From Setomelanomma holmii (lineage: Eukaryota; Ascomycota; Dothideomycetes; Pleosporales; Phaeosphaeriaceae), in NCBI GenBank assembly GCA_010015745.1, contig ML978237.1:1-64000 (forward strand): 64,000 bases of DNA, given 5' to 3'. Under the pieces are notes generated by a model that had not been told where the DNA came from, did not search any database, and saw nothing but the letters and a program-made list of their open reading frames with translations. The position numbers were made by a program, and so were the translations under genes. Of this stretch, positions 43,515 to 55,033 are shown in pieces (the first letter of the stretch is position 1; each line of letters starts with the position of its first letter).

Positions 43515-44546
43515 TGTGATATTGAATGCCGAGGCTTAGGGGCTGAGGCTTCACGTTGAAACTCCGTGCTCTTGGCGCGTATGCTCAATTCGTATATCGC
43601 GAAATGGATAATGTCGGAATCAAATAGCCAGTTTGAAAGAAGTCTGTTGATCGGTCAAAGTGTTGTGCAGACACTGTGATTGACATAACAAGGTAGAGAA
43701 TCCTCGAGACAAGAAGCGCGGAAAACCAGTCTTCTTGTTGCTTGGCAAACCTTTTCTGTAACGACGTTAAGGTGAAAGTGAAAGCACAATGCTGTTGCGA
43801 CTGATACGGGTTCGCGGTACCCATCGTCTTCTCTCCACCAAGTATATTGACACCTTGCTTTGCTCGACCATTGGTAGGAAAACTACGGCGCATGAGCAAC
43901 GACTTCATGACCATGCCAGTCCTTGCGGCAGCGCGCCCGTGCACCAGGCCCTCTGGAACGCAAAGATGCTGAGGTGATTGAGAAGAGAGCCTGGGGCTAG
44001 TCCACGTGTCCGCGATCAACATGAGCACCATTGCAGGTAGCTTGGGCCGCAAGGGATATGGGCGCCAGAAACTCGGGGTATCGGCAGATCACTTCGTAAT
44101 GTCGACAATGTCACTGTTCGGCTTTTGTGAGGTAACGTGCATCGCGACCTCGGTGGTGTCGTCGAGAAGCAAGCCAGGCTTGGTTGCGAGGATTTTCGCG
44201 TGCAACAATGAGGAGCTATGCGGGCATTGCAATCAGAGGCTGCCGCCATCATGTTTGTGATTTAGATTCGATACTCAATCAGCGGTAGTGATCGTGTGCT
44301 GACACACCCGTCCGAGGTCGGTACAGATAGGAGGAGGTACGCTGATCACAGAAGGAGAAGTTGTGATTACTTTGCCAAGGCCAGACGCGTGTTTTCGTGT
44401 CGCGACCGTGATTGAACTATGCCACTTTTGCGATAGTCTGTGCTCGAATTTGGCTCAGGAAATCACACCTTCGTCTGTACCTCTCACTTAGGCAGAAAGT
44501 CTTCAAACCATTCTTTGCAGCAGTCCAAAAATCGGTAGAATTCACG
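43515..44546. other. intergenic, no gene seen
   Basis: Promoter region of the 40900-43514 gene to the left. The remaining ORFs are short and unsupported. Confidence 0.5.
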
Positions 44547-45387
44547 ATGGCGTCGCTCAATGCTATAACATGCAGTCGACATTTGTCTTTGATGGAACCA
44601 TCCACTCCATAGACGGACATCTTATGGAGAATCGGTCGACCATTTCAAGCCAAGCTAGCACAACACCGAGACATCAAGAACACCAATGCACCACAGTATC
44701 TCTCCAAGAGCTGGCTCTTTACGCAATGCCTATCCTGGGGACAAATAGATGGCGAGAGGTGCAAAGACCGCTATGATGAGATCTCTATGATGGCCTTGTT
44801 GGCGAACATCCAAGAGCCTCAACCGGTAGGTGTCGCATATTCGTTTGTGGAACCAACGGTCTTTGACGCTTTTCAGGCTTTGATGGGCTGCGGCACAGGT
44901 TGCGAGGCTCGAGGCTTTGTGGAATGGAAACCGTGGATGGTGTTCTCGGACAAGTGCCGAATCAACTTTACCGACACCAGAGGCTTGAGCCTTGAAGGAT
45001 GGATGAATCTGCCAATGTTAAGCGATGAGGCTATCGAGATTATAGGTTACAAAACGCATGAAACACCTGATATAGCAGAATGGCGACCTTGGGCAGGGCA
45101 CGACACATCAAGCATTAGGTACAGCGCTGCGTGGAAACAATCCTAATGTCAACATCGATTTGCCAACACCAGAGCTGGCGAAGTCCATTCGGACACTCAC
45201 CTTACGCCGCATTCCAATGTCCGTCGGCTTCTGGAATTTCGATTGCGCTCACTATTGGCCTGCGATCATGTCTGAGAGCGCAGTATCGCTGCAACATAAC
45301 ACTCAAGCACACCGCCTCCGACTCCAAAGGTCTTGTTCCATGGAGCATCAACAACTATTTCGAGATCGTCCCTCAGTGGCTTACTAG
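44547..45387 (+). pseudogene. unknown protein, broken by TAG and a frameshift
   Basis: ATG 44547 opens a frame that meets TAG at 44610-44612 and then stays open to 45146, with protein-like composition (several W-x-P-W segments, as in E-W-K-P-W and E-W-R-P-W). The natural continuation (L-P-T-P-E-L-A-K-S-I-R-T-L-T-L-R-R-I-P) is one base over and runs to 45387. A possible 54-bp intron starts at about 45119, but splicing it joins into a less protein-like frame. The product looks like one of the F-box/leucine-rich orphan families of fungi, but I cannot name it. Confidence 0.45.
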
Positions 45388-46181
45388 GTGCATGCACGTC
45401 CCGAATCGGCCCGTTCATATCCCGCGTTTCACATCGAACTACGCCAGAAGCGTGGACAGCTTTCAAAAACTCAGACTAAGGAGAGCTCCGCTTCATTATC
45501 TGCGGACCCGTCCGTTGCTCACCTCACACAACGGTACCGCACACTCGACATCGCTATCCGGCCAATGAACGCTCTCAGACACGAATCACAAGCCTGGTGA
45601 CCAGCCAGCTCAACGCCAGCGTCGCGATATCAACGCCCATCTCAACACTTCCGTTGATATCCTGGCTGACGACGTGAGTCCTTCCACTTGCATGTTGAAT
45701 GATCCAAAGCCTCGCGCATCGCGCAGGGTCTGATAGGGAACAATCGGAGCAATTGGCCAGTCGGAAGTAGCGGTCTGAAATCTTGTAAGATGAGATGCGA
45801 TCATAGTGATGGTGGCTGCGTCAAGCGACAACAGTCTCGGGAGCGTGTAGGGGCGTTGTGCACTGTGCGGAGTTGTGGATGGAGAGCCGTCGAACACATA
45901 AGATGTTGCGGTCAGCGATCATCTTACCCGCCTTTCTGCTGCTTCTCTTCCGCTCCTGGCTTCTGCTTCGGCCACTCACACCCCATCGATTTCTGCTTCT
46001 GAGTTGTCTCGGACCATATCGAGACGTCACGTGACTCGACCCTTCACCCGGAGCCTTTGCCCCGAATCGGACACCGAGTCCAACGTCATCAGTCTTTGCC
46101 AGCTGCTCTCGCATATATTCGCTTCAGTGCCATTGTTGTCCTACGAGCCTACGTTGTCGTACTACCTCTCAACTCTTCAAC
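45388..46181. other. intergenic, 5' region of the 74-aa ORF
   Basis: No gene is supported. The last 100 bp are pyrimidine-rich, like a fungal promoter and 5' UTR. Confidence 0.45.
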
Positions 46182-46406
46182 ATGCCTGCCACAACACGTT
46201 CACTCGAGTCTATGGTGCTCCAAGCGCATCGCGCAAAGGGCGTGCGCTACCCTACTGCCATTCAGAAAGATTGCTTCAAGACCTGGTACTCATACGCGCT
46301 GCGCCAAGGCGAAGTGGAGAAGACAAGCCCAAAGGTCATTCAAGAACATGGCAAGCTTCTACGGGAGCTGCGAGAAGCGGCGCCCGGCGGAAGAACGTAC
46401 TTGTGA
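46182..46406 (+). CDS. small protein of 74 aa, unknown
   Basis: The ATG sits in a good context (TTCAACATGCC) after a CT-rich leader. The product is basic and helical, without signal peptide or membrane span, and ends G-G-R-T-Y-L. The composition is protein-like (A-I-Q-K-D-C-F-K-T-W-Y-S-Y-A-L-R), but the length is too short to exclude chance. The frame crosses no obvious splice sites. No family recognised. Confidence 0.4.
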   Translation: MPATTRSLESMVLQAHRAKGVRYPTAIQKDCFKTWYSYALRQGEVEKTSPKVIQEHGKLLRELREAAPGGRTYL

Positions 46407-47147
46407 TTGAGTAAGGTGTCGTCCAGGCTCTGTGCTGCCTTTGTACTGACTGCATCCAGCTGTAAGCTATTGTTCGATTGGCGTTGCGCCTCCTTAATTT
46501 GATATCCTATGAGTTCGGAGTCGATCGGCGTTTGGCGGGACTTGAGATGTAAATCAATGACTTTAAATAATACACCATGTTCACCCGATTTGTCCACACA
46601 GTCGTTACTTCATTCATCTTCGCAGCAGTCCCTCGCCTCGGTTTTCCCGAGTTTGAACATACTGTACGCCCATCTTTTGCTCAATCCGGCGAAGAACAAC
46701 AGATATTCGTCGCAAGACTCGGGCTCAAATGATATAACTCTTCTTGAAAAGCTGAAAAGATAGTGTAAGCATTTCACAAAGCAGAGTGTGGATTTCCCGG
46801 GCGTGAGGAAGCCGATTGCAGATATGCCGAAGCTTTTCGGGCAACGCCATTCTATCTTCGGGCTCGCGTCTTGGCTTTAAACCTGCTCATCTCTGCATCT
46901 CTCCGTTTAGCAGCCCAATCAGGCAATATCGCTACTTTGAAGATGGCGATGCCAAAACGCTATTGGCCTCGGCCCTCGCCGCCACACCAGCACGTCATGA
47001 ATGCAGGTACGTGTATGCGGGGTACAATCACACCATTTCCAATCATGACTATGGGCTTCATGCCCTTTCAACAGAAGACAGACATCTGCACCGCTTCTAT
47101 TCCTTTATTAATCGCTCAAGTATCAAATTCGAACCCAGTCAGATACC
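46407..47147. other. intergenic, no gene seen
   Basis: Upstream region of the isochorismatase-like gene. Only short ORFs are present. Confidence 0.5.
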
Positions 47148-47778
47148 ATGGCGCCTAAATCGCTTCGTGACCTATTGGGCGCGCCTGCCAGCACTGGCTC
47201 AACCTCAGACTCAGCACTCATTATCATCGATGCGCAAAACGAATATGCATCAGGCGCATTGACAGTCACGAATGCTGCAGCAAGCGGAAAGGTTATTGCG
47301 GATCTTCTCGAAAAGTTCCGCGCCGGCAATGGCAAGGTCATTCATGTGCTTCACAAGACACCTGAGGGCGCTCCAATTTTCACCCCCAATACTGATCTCG
47401 CAGACGAATTCAAAGATCTAACACCCAAGGTTTGAATATCATGTCTGACGGCCGTGAATTGATGGGCTCACAAACATGCAGGACGGCGAAACGACGATCT
47501 GGAAACAGTTTCCTGGCAGCTTCGAGCAGACACCACTGCATGAGACGCTCGAATCATGGGGCATCAAGAAAGTTGTATTGACTGGCTACATGGCGCATGT
47601 CTGCGTGTCTACGACAGCTCGGGAAGCGTACCAGAAGGGCTACGAGGTCATCCTTGTCGAAGACGGTATTGGCGACCGCGACATTCCGGGTGTCAACGGC
47701 GACGAGGTCACTCGCGTCGCCCTCGCAGAGCTCGCTGATGCTTTCGGAACCGTTGTCAAGAGCTCAGACATCAAATAG
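47148..47778 (+). CDS. isochorismatase-like cysteine hydrolase
   Basis: Exons 47148-47429 and 47482-47778 give 192 aa. The 52-bp intron starts GTTTGA, has a CTGAC branch and ends in GCAG. The catalytic triad of the family is visible: Asp28 in LIIIDAQNEY, Lys102 in WKQFPGSF, and Cys135 in TGYMAHVCVSTTAREA with the typical non-Pro cis-peptide position before it. Members hydrolyse small amides or isochorismate-like substrates in the cytosol. There is no signal peptide. The substrate cannot be told from sequence, and the neighbours give no pathway. Length is normal for the family. Confidence 0.92.
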
Positions 47779-48160
47779 GCTTCTCTCGATAATTCTATCT
47801 CGCAACATACGCTTCATTGCAGTTCGTAGCTTGTACCTACGTTCCCACACCTCTCATGACTGTCACAGTATGCACATACTTCACCTTTCCCTCCACAATC
47901 CTAATCTCATGACTATTCGGCCACGCGCCGAGACTATCAAACTGACGGAACATTCACGCTTCCCATCACCTCATCAATAACATGTCGGCTCATGCCGTTA
48001 TTTTTGGTACTCCCACCTCTCGGCAAAGACTTACCGCACGGATTCGTATACTGACCTAGCATGAAGCTAGCCCACACAAATAACGCCAGGATGTGAGGAC
48101 CATATTCCCTTCGACCGTCTCACACTTCGTTCCCCATGGAATACTCCCGCCGCCTTCGCA
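47779..48160. other. intergenic, no gene seen
   Basis: 3' region between convergent features. No ORF supported. Confidence 0.5.
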
Positions 48161-48576
48161 TCAGTCCCACATATCCAGATACATATCGCTCACCTTGTTC
48201 AGCAGGTCTCGACTCGGCCTCTTTCCCTTTGGAATCACACCCCAGTTTTCTCTCTGGATATTCCCCAAAGTCTTCTTTGCGTCGAAGAACAAATCACCGG
48301 TAGTTGCGGCGGTGGAGCGGTTGAGGATCACGGGATAGGGAGTGGCGAGGAGAGACCTGGCGACGTCGGAGACTATGTTATTTTTTGCTGGTAGGTGAAG
48401 TTTGATGAGAGCCGGAGAGTACTGGGGTCGCCAGCTGCTTGAGCGGCGATGTAGGACGATGCGGCGGAGAGGAGAGCTTCGCGGGTACATTCTGCTATGG
48501 TTGCTGAAGGCGACAGTGCGAGTATAGCAGCGAGTGTGATAAATGTGGGCAACATCGTGCTTGTTCTAGTCAACAT
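48161..48576 (-). pseudogene. secreted NTF2/SnoaL-like protein, frameshift and internal deletion
   Basis: ATG 48576 opens a signal peptide (LPTFITLAAILALSPSATIA) and the mature start E-C-T-R-E-A-L-L-x-x-A-x-x-Y-I-A-A-Q-x-A-G-D-P, which I recognise from a fungal secreted family of about 250-300 aa with an NTF2-like fold. The frame shifts by two bases near 48380. The continuation then jumps from N-R-S-T-A-A-T-T to the family's late block (G-D-L-F-F-D-A-K-K-T-L...W-G-V-I-P-x-x-K-R-x-S-R), so about 50-100 central residues are missing. The C-terminal end of the family is also cut. The family assignment is from memory of the sequence pattern. Confidence 0.6.
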
Positions 48577-49165
48577 TTGATTTCTAGATTAAGACTTAAT
48601 GAGTGAATTCCTTGCCTTGATAGCGATTCGGTCATATAGATAACTGATGTTCGACCGTATTGTGATGTTTTGCCGGAAAAGTAGTACCCTGGTCAGAGGC
48701 TAGATTGATGCTTGTTATTGCGAAGCTCATAGGCGAAGTACTTTCTGCTTCATTAGTTCCGTCTCAAACGCGCTTATTGCAACGGCAGTTGAACACTGAG
48801 CGCTTAATGGGATTGTTGTTGGCGCAAGTACGCCAATGACCAGATACTGGACGTCTTCGGCCCTGGTGTAACACCGCAGCCCGTATTCCATATGTATCGA
48901 AAAGGGCTGCACGATAGTATACACATAATTCTGGAAAGGTAATCATATACAGAATAAAATGTTAGGTGGCCTTCACTGCCTTGTAAACCTGTTGCTGGTT
49001 TAAATAGCATGTCTGAGAGCCTTCAGCTGTGTTTCACCAGAGATGACAAGATGCAGTATGTACACGCATGCTAAACATGGCGCTCGCCGTTCCCGCGTGC
49101 CAGCGGTAAATCCAACCCCAATAAATTGCAGCATTCAACTCACGCAATAAGCATCGATATCTCCA
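48577..49165. other. intergenic, no gene seen
   Basis: Upstream of the SnoaL-like remnant and downstream of the RING gene. AT-richer than its surroundings. Confidence 0.5.
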
Positions 49166-50221
49166 TCATGCTTTCCTCACACTCCACCATGCTAGGGCCC
49201 AGACACCGCTGACCACGCTCTCCTCTCCATCATGACCCCTTAGACTTGGCTTCTTCTTATCCAACTGATATCGCCTCAGCTCTTCGTACACTACGACTAG
49301 GACATCTTTGAACTCGTTGGTTGGTCTCCCATCCCACGCTTCCCCACCGATCTTCTTGCAGCACCGCTCAACCACCATATTCATAATTTCGTGTCGTCGC
49401 GTTGGCATCTGACTCGGTTGCGCGTTATGACTGATGCTCTGCGAGATAAGCATTGTGTAGAGATGCAGCAGCGGGAAATGTTCGGAGTTGGCCGGAGTTT
49501 GTGCGGCGGTGACAATGGCGGCCCAAGTGACATTCGCATCATTGAGTCCAAGACACGCGTTTGCTTTCCAAAACAGCCGATTCAATCGTGGGACGGTTGT
49601 AAGCCATTTGGGTATCGTGGTGCTGGCGCTTGACATCAAACGCGCGAGACGAACGAGCGGTATCGCCAGACCAGTTGCTCGGTCTGGGCGACCGAGAGAG
49701 TCCCAAGATGCGGCGATGAGGTTGTAGCAGTCAAGAAACGGGTCCGCATCACGGATCTGGGCAGGACTGTTGGGACTGGCCGTCTGTATAAGTGCCAAAA
49801 TGATGCCTTGATCGAGCAAGTCGGTGACTGTGAACTTGCCGTCAGGCTTCCGCTGCCATAGAGCCTGTAGTCCAGCCCAGATCTTGCTCATAAATGTGTG
49901 AAGACGTTCAGGTGGCTCCTCGCATAGAGCTTTCCATATCGTCGGCGCATCGAAGGCTGGCTTTGGATTCTGCTTCTTGCATACAACGTGCCTGCATTGT
50001 GGGCACGCGCTATTGTTTCCACGGCCTGTACGAAGCCACCTTTTAATGCATTCATGGCCGAAGATGTGATGACATGGCAGTGTGACGGGTTGGTGCTCGG
50101 CGCTAAAAGGGTCGCTGCAGATTAGGCAAGTTTCGGCGGGATGCAGCTGGTTGTTGATAAAGTCTTCCATACCTACCTGTTGCAATGCGCGGAAGGAGGC
50201 TTGAGTAGGACAGAAAATCAT
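49166..50221 (-). CDS. RING-finger protein, probable ubiquitin ligase
   Basis: A single exon of 351 aa. The RING lies near the N-terminus: Cys32-x2-Cys35, Cys50-x-His52, Cys58 and Cys73-x2-Cys76, within TCLICSDPF...LPCHHIFGHECIKRWL...ACPQC. The position between His52 and Cys58 that usually holds Cys or His carries Gly55, with His56 next to it, a variant I recall from other fungal RINGs. The rest is helical, without other known domains. An E3 role is likely from the family. The substrate is unknown. Confidence 0.8.
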   Translation of the reverse strand: MIFCPTQASFRALQQVGMEDFINNQLHPAETCLICSDPFSAEHQPVTLPCHHIFGHECIKRWLRTGRGNNSACPQCRHVVCKKQNPKPAFDAPTIWKALCEEPPERLHTFMSKIWAGLQALWQRKPDGKFTVTDLLDQGIILALIQTASPNSPAQIRDADPFLDCYNLIAASWDSLGRPDRATGLAIPLVRLARLMSSASTTIPKWLTTVPRLNRLFWKANACLGLNDANVTWAAIVTAAQTPANSEHFPLLHLYTMLISQSISHNAQPSQMPTRRHEIMNMVVERCCKKIGGEAWDGRPTNEFKDVLVVVYEELRRYQLDKKKPSLRGHDGEESVVSGVWALAWWSVRKA

Positions 50222-50418
50222 TTTGATGGGGTGCCTCCATTCAAGAGAGTGAATGTGTTGGGATCAGGCGTTTGTGCGTGAGTCGTCATTGTCGTGAAGT
50301 GACAAGCTGTGAACATTGTTTGCGCAGTTGCCATACTAGTGAAGTTGTAAATCACATCCACGTGGGCGCCTTCGCCATCTGAGAATGCTTCAATTTTTTG
50401 CAGAATCAGATCCGCGTT

Positions 50419-52093
50419 TCATGCCTTCCATCGCCACGCTAGGTGCTTCCACTCCAGATCTTGGATCTCTTTCTGCGTCAGACCAGCAAGCTTTTCGTGT
50501 GCACCGGCCTCTCTTTCGTTGCGCTTTTTGCTGTCGTACTTCATCCAGATACCGGCTCCGACGGCAATACCAGTCCATAGTGCCGCACATGCTAGGTTTA
50601 TGCCGTTGCCGATGAAGTAACGCGGAGAGTCTCCGGGAAGGTAGGTCCAGGTTGCAATCAGACCGCCAACATATCCGAACATACTTGAGAAGATGTTAGC
50701 ATTGTTCATCAAGTAAGATTGGATCTACTTACTATTTGTACCGATAGCAATGCTGCGCGCAGAGTCCGACAGCACATTTGCACTGACTTGCGCGTTGGTC
50801 ATCGCGCCAAGCGAGAATGCTATCGAGGCTGATAAGAACACTGCTCCATACCGAACATTGGCATTCGTAGTAGCTAAGAATATAGCGTAGCCAGCAACGA
50901 CGGTAGGTCCCGTACAAGCGATCAATATCTGCCGGCTGTTCATCAGCCAGCTTAACGTCGTGATTCAGCAGGCTCCGACAACATATGGCGGCACGGTGAG
51001 CAGCTGCAATTGCACGGTTGTCCGATTAGGATAGATCGTTCGGACAATCGTTGGGAGAAAGAATGAGATGCTAAGTACCGTGATGTTGTCCAGCAGGGAA
51101 ATCATGGCCGTGGCGAGGGTTATGGGATTAGTGAAGCCACGCTTCAGCTTCGTGGCATCGATCTTGTCGAGTAGAACAGCTTGCGCAAGGCGCTCAGATT
51201 TGACTCGATTGATCGCAAGCTCTTTCTGCTCCTCAGACAACCAGCGAGCTGTGTCAGCTCGATCTGTCAATGTGAAAAAGGCAATGAGTGCAAGCCCCAT
51301 TGTAACTATACCCTCAATGGCGAAGATCATCTGCCATCCGTGAAGGGAGCCAAAGTGCGGCAATTTAAGGATACCGGACGCGAGCAGCCCTCCAAAGGCA
51401 CCACTAAGTGGCGCCATTGTCATCCAGAGGCCCAGGCGAAATGTTAGCTCCAATCGACGACACCATCGCGAGAGATAGTAGGCACCTATACGCATTGATC
51501 AGCACCATCGTATACTACATGCATGGGCTTCAAAGACTTACAACCGGGCATGACCCCTGCTTCAAAAATGCCTAGCAAGAAGCGCACAGCACAAGCTTGC
51601 GCGCGAGTCTGTACAAAAGCAGTCGCGATAGACACAGCGCCAAACCCAAAAGTAGTGAGCGGCAGGAACCAGCCAGGACCTGGAGAGTACCAATCAGCAT
51701 ATCGCAAGTTCTGCGCATGTGAGACCTCGTACCCATGACTTTGCAACATATCGTGGCCGGGATCATGAAGATAATGTACGATATGTAGAAGACAAACAAT
51801 ACAGTATTGTAGTCGTAGCCTTTCAGATTGAGATCTTTCTCGAAACCAGCAAGTCGTGCATTTCCTGGTAAGGTCAGTCAATGCTGCACTATACCGCAGC
51901 TTGAACTAAAGGTACCAATGTTCGTGCGGTCGATGAAGCACATGAGGTAAAGCAGGGTTACAGTAGGTACCACGAAAAAATCGATCTTCGTGCGCACTCT
52001 CCGCTCGACTCTGCGCACGCTGTCATCGATGATGGTGACGTTGTGTGTCGTATCAACCTTCTCAGCAATCTAGACTGAGTCCTTGGATTCCAT
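50419..52093 (-). pseudogene. Dal5-type MFS transporter with two in-frame stops
   Basis: Five exons (51916-52093, 51733-51864, 51542-51679, 50729-51485, 50419-50683) with introns of 51, 53, 56 and 45 bp keep one frame over 490 codons. The product has the hallmarks of the allantoate/anion permease family: R-V-x-x-K-x-D-F-F-V-V-P, CFIDRTNIGNARLAGFEKDL, FEAGVMPG before Y-Y-L-S-R-W, about twelve membrane segments and a charged C-terminus. Two codons are stops: TAG 52070-52072 (codon 8) and TGA 50965-50967 in the middle of a membrane region. The last intron needs a GTAGAT donor instead of the better GTAAGT next to it to keep frame. Either a very young pseudogene or a gene needing readthrough. Confidence 0.78.
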
Positions 52094-52683
52094 GGCTAAT
52101 TTGAGGCTTGTAGAAACAACAGTCGACCGAAGGAAAGGAAACGATGGAACGAATGTGTGAAGGTCGTAATTTGTTCATGGGATGCCATTGTGGACTTCCA
52201 AGCGCCGTATAGTTGCCGATCGTTCTTGACGAAATGCCGGACGCTCGCATAGCCACAGAGCTAAACCTCATGGCACACATTACCCCGGATTCTCCAAACC
52301 TTCTCCAGATGTCATTCATCAACACGCTCCAACACCGCATTAAGGGTCCTTGGCTAAGCAGCAAAGTGGACTTTAGTTCGTATCTTAGAGGCGGTATTGC
52401 AGTGTGACAGGCCTAGTGCGGGGACGCCTCGGAACTTCAGGGTCTCCAATTCCGCGATCGCACGCGTCGGCTGTTCTTCGGGCAAGAAAACACCACATTC
52501 CTTGCCAGGAGGATACTAGATGAGGGATCTTGACGGGTCGAACTTGAACCATCATGTAATGCTTCAGGACCAGCTGTTATGGGTACATGGCATTGGCTTT
52601 GCCGCAGCCAGCAACACGTGAGAACACCGGGTTCACATCTGGAAACTGTTGCAGCATTGTACCGCCTCAAGTTAGAATCGAGA
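52094..52683. other. spacer between transporter and regulator
   Basis: 590 bp that should hold the transporter promoter and the 3' end of the regulator gene. No ORF is supported. Confidence 0.55.
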
Positions 52684-55033
52684 TCAGATGAGGCCTTGAA
52701 AGTGACGCGAAATTTCGCCCATTTCCCATGCTGAAAGGCCTTGCTCGCCGAAATTGTCGGTAGGCATGTCGTTCTGTGGGGCTTGATATGTTGTTGCCGA
52801 TCCGAACACATCGTACAAGTCTATCAAGTCGTTGCTCATGTCGAAAATATCCGGCATTGAACCATCGAGCTCAAAATTGAAGTTTGGTGTGCCGTTCGCC
52901 CATGTATCAGTATTTTCGGTGTTGGTCGGCAAGATCTGCTGCGGCTCGACGGTAGTTTCTGACTCAGTCAACACGTTGGAGCTCTTCCCAGCATTGCAAC
53001 TGTCCTGCGCTGCACTTCCAAACCTTGCGCTAAGGGACTTGACGAGCGGGAGAAGTCCACGAATGCTCTTCCACAGTCTTCGGCTCGCTGTACTGTGACG
53101 TGAGAAGCCTTTAACCAGCTCGACTGCTGACACGAAAGGATCGCGACAAGTCTCGGCAAATGTGTTGGGAGCGTGGCAAACCGCAAGCAACACCACGGCG
53201 AGAGCGCTCAGCAAGTAGTAGTGGTAGATGCTCTGCTCCCGAATATATACATCACTGGTCTCGTTAAGGTGTACGAGGACATGAATGCTGTCTTTCGCAA
53301 GGTCCACGACGAGTCGGGCATTCTGTATATCGGCTTTGATATTGTCCGGCGTCAGGACATGATGCCGACGCACCAGCATGCGCACGTAATTACCACGTAG
53401 ATAGAGCATAGTACGCAAGCGATGTAGTTGGCGAGGCTGTCTACATGGTGCAAGTCCTAAACGAGGGTGTCTAAACTGGAGGCCTTGAGGTAGGGATTGC
53501 AGCCAATTCTGAGTGATGAAGTCAAGGTAGTCTTCTGTCTCCTGAGGAATGAGCTGCAGCGATGATCCATATGGCGGCAGGGCGTCCCAAACTCTAGAAC
53601 ATAGTCGCGCAAAAGCGACCATGGCCTTGAGATACGGGTGGTCCGGGCCTGGTTCAGGTAGTTGTGGGTCAATGTCGCGATCATTGAGGGCAAATGAGAG
53701 GCTCGTGCCGAAGCTCCATCGCCGATCAAGCTCATAGACCACCCAAAAGACTTGCACAGCGAGCTCGCGTGAAGCACAATCCTTGAAGTTGTCCACGAGG
53801 CTTTGTTTGCGATGCAGCCCCATCTCCAGGGCCTGTCGTGCGGCGCAACCTATCGCTCGCCACGCGACCAGTTCTTCTGCAGTGTGGCAATAGTAGAGAC
53901 TCTGCATGGTCATTAGACGAAAGCTGTAGAGTGAAAGACGTGTTCTTACCATCATTCCGTAGATCTGGATATCCTTCAGTTCCACGTCGCTGACTATAGA
54001 CACAAAGTCTACATCTTGCTGGACGGACTCGATTAACTTATCTGACACCTCGTTCTTGCCATGAGTCTCATGCAACAAAGCTGTAGCTATGGCTACCTTC
54101 ATCATGAGCACATCTTTGTGGCTGGCTGAGGGCGACTCGCTGGATGGCTGGATCATGCCCTTGGCGAGGCTGAGAACCTGAGGTGCATTTCGAATCATCC
54201 CTTCGGTATCGACGATTGGGTGCACACATGCAATTTCCTCCTGATATACCCCCAGTAGTCGCTCGATCTCCTCATTTGAATAGTTCATCAAGCCATCGTT
54301 TGCTCGTGGCATTGGATGAACCAGATCTGTTTCAACAGCTTCCGGGGTGACAGCACGTGAGGTGACGGCAGATGACGGCCCTATCTCATTCCTTTCGAGG
54401 CCCATGCGAGAAAGTGAAGTCTCAGCAATGCGGAAGCTGAATGCAGAGCGTGTCGGACCAACAAATTGAGGCTGATGTGGACCACCATTCCTTTGAGAGG
54501 CTGCAGATGTGTAGGCTGGACTTGCTGAGTGCGGCACAGGAGTAGAATTTTGCGCGACGGGAGACCGTCTTGACTGAGTCCCGACCAGAGACGCCACTGT
54601 AGTCGTCAGAGCAAAGACCTGTTCGCGCAAGCCATTGATGTCGTTGCTGAGCTGTTGGTAATGCGATCTGTGTGTGTCAGTATCCTCTCCAACTATTGCA
54701 TTGGCTATCTGACTCATCGCTCCTTGACTTTCGCCTGTCCTTGTTGACTTCTTTCGCAGACTGGACAGCAGTTGGGACGACGATACAGGCAACCTTCATA
54801 GTCGCGCAACGCTGGCAGTCGGCATCTTCTTCCATGCGGATGCACTTGACTTTACACCTCTTACATTCGTTGCTGTTGGCATTCAGCAACTATCACGGGA
54901 TGTACCAGGCGGCATACCATGCGGCAGAAGTATACTTTGCCCGCTTCGTCCGGTGTGGCTCTCCATTTTCTTGAGCCGGCCGCTTCTGTGATGAATTGGA
55001 CAAATTGGCGGCGGTCATATGGGAAGCCTCCAT
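52684..55033 (-). CDS. Zn2Cys6 transcription factor with fungal_trans domain
   Basis: Exons 54918-55033, 54787-54872, 53950-54734 and 52684-53901 give 734 aa, with introns of 45, 52 and 48 bp. The zinc cluster is Cys39-x2-Cys42-x6-Cys49-x8-Cys58-x2-Cys61-x6-Cys68. The first two introns split the codons of Cys39 and Cys68, so the cluster appears only after splicing. A nearby basic stretch (HRTKRAK) precedes it. The fungal_trans region (about residues 190-480) includes A-W-R-A-I-G-C-A-A-R-Q-A-L-E-M-G-L and V-F-W-V-V-Y-E-L-D-R-R-W-S-F-G. The third intron is a multiple of 3, so retention would add 16 residues. Being beside the transporter, it may regulate it (inference). Confidence 0.88.

Noticed and set aside
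45119..45172. 54-bp intron in the 44547-45387 pseudogene
   Set aside because: It has a fair branch site, but the joined frame is less protein-like than the simple one-base shift. It remains a weak alternative.
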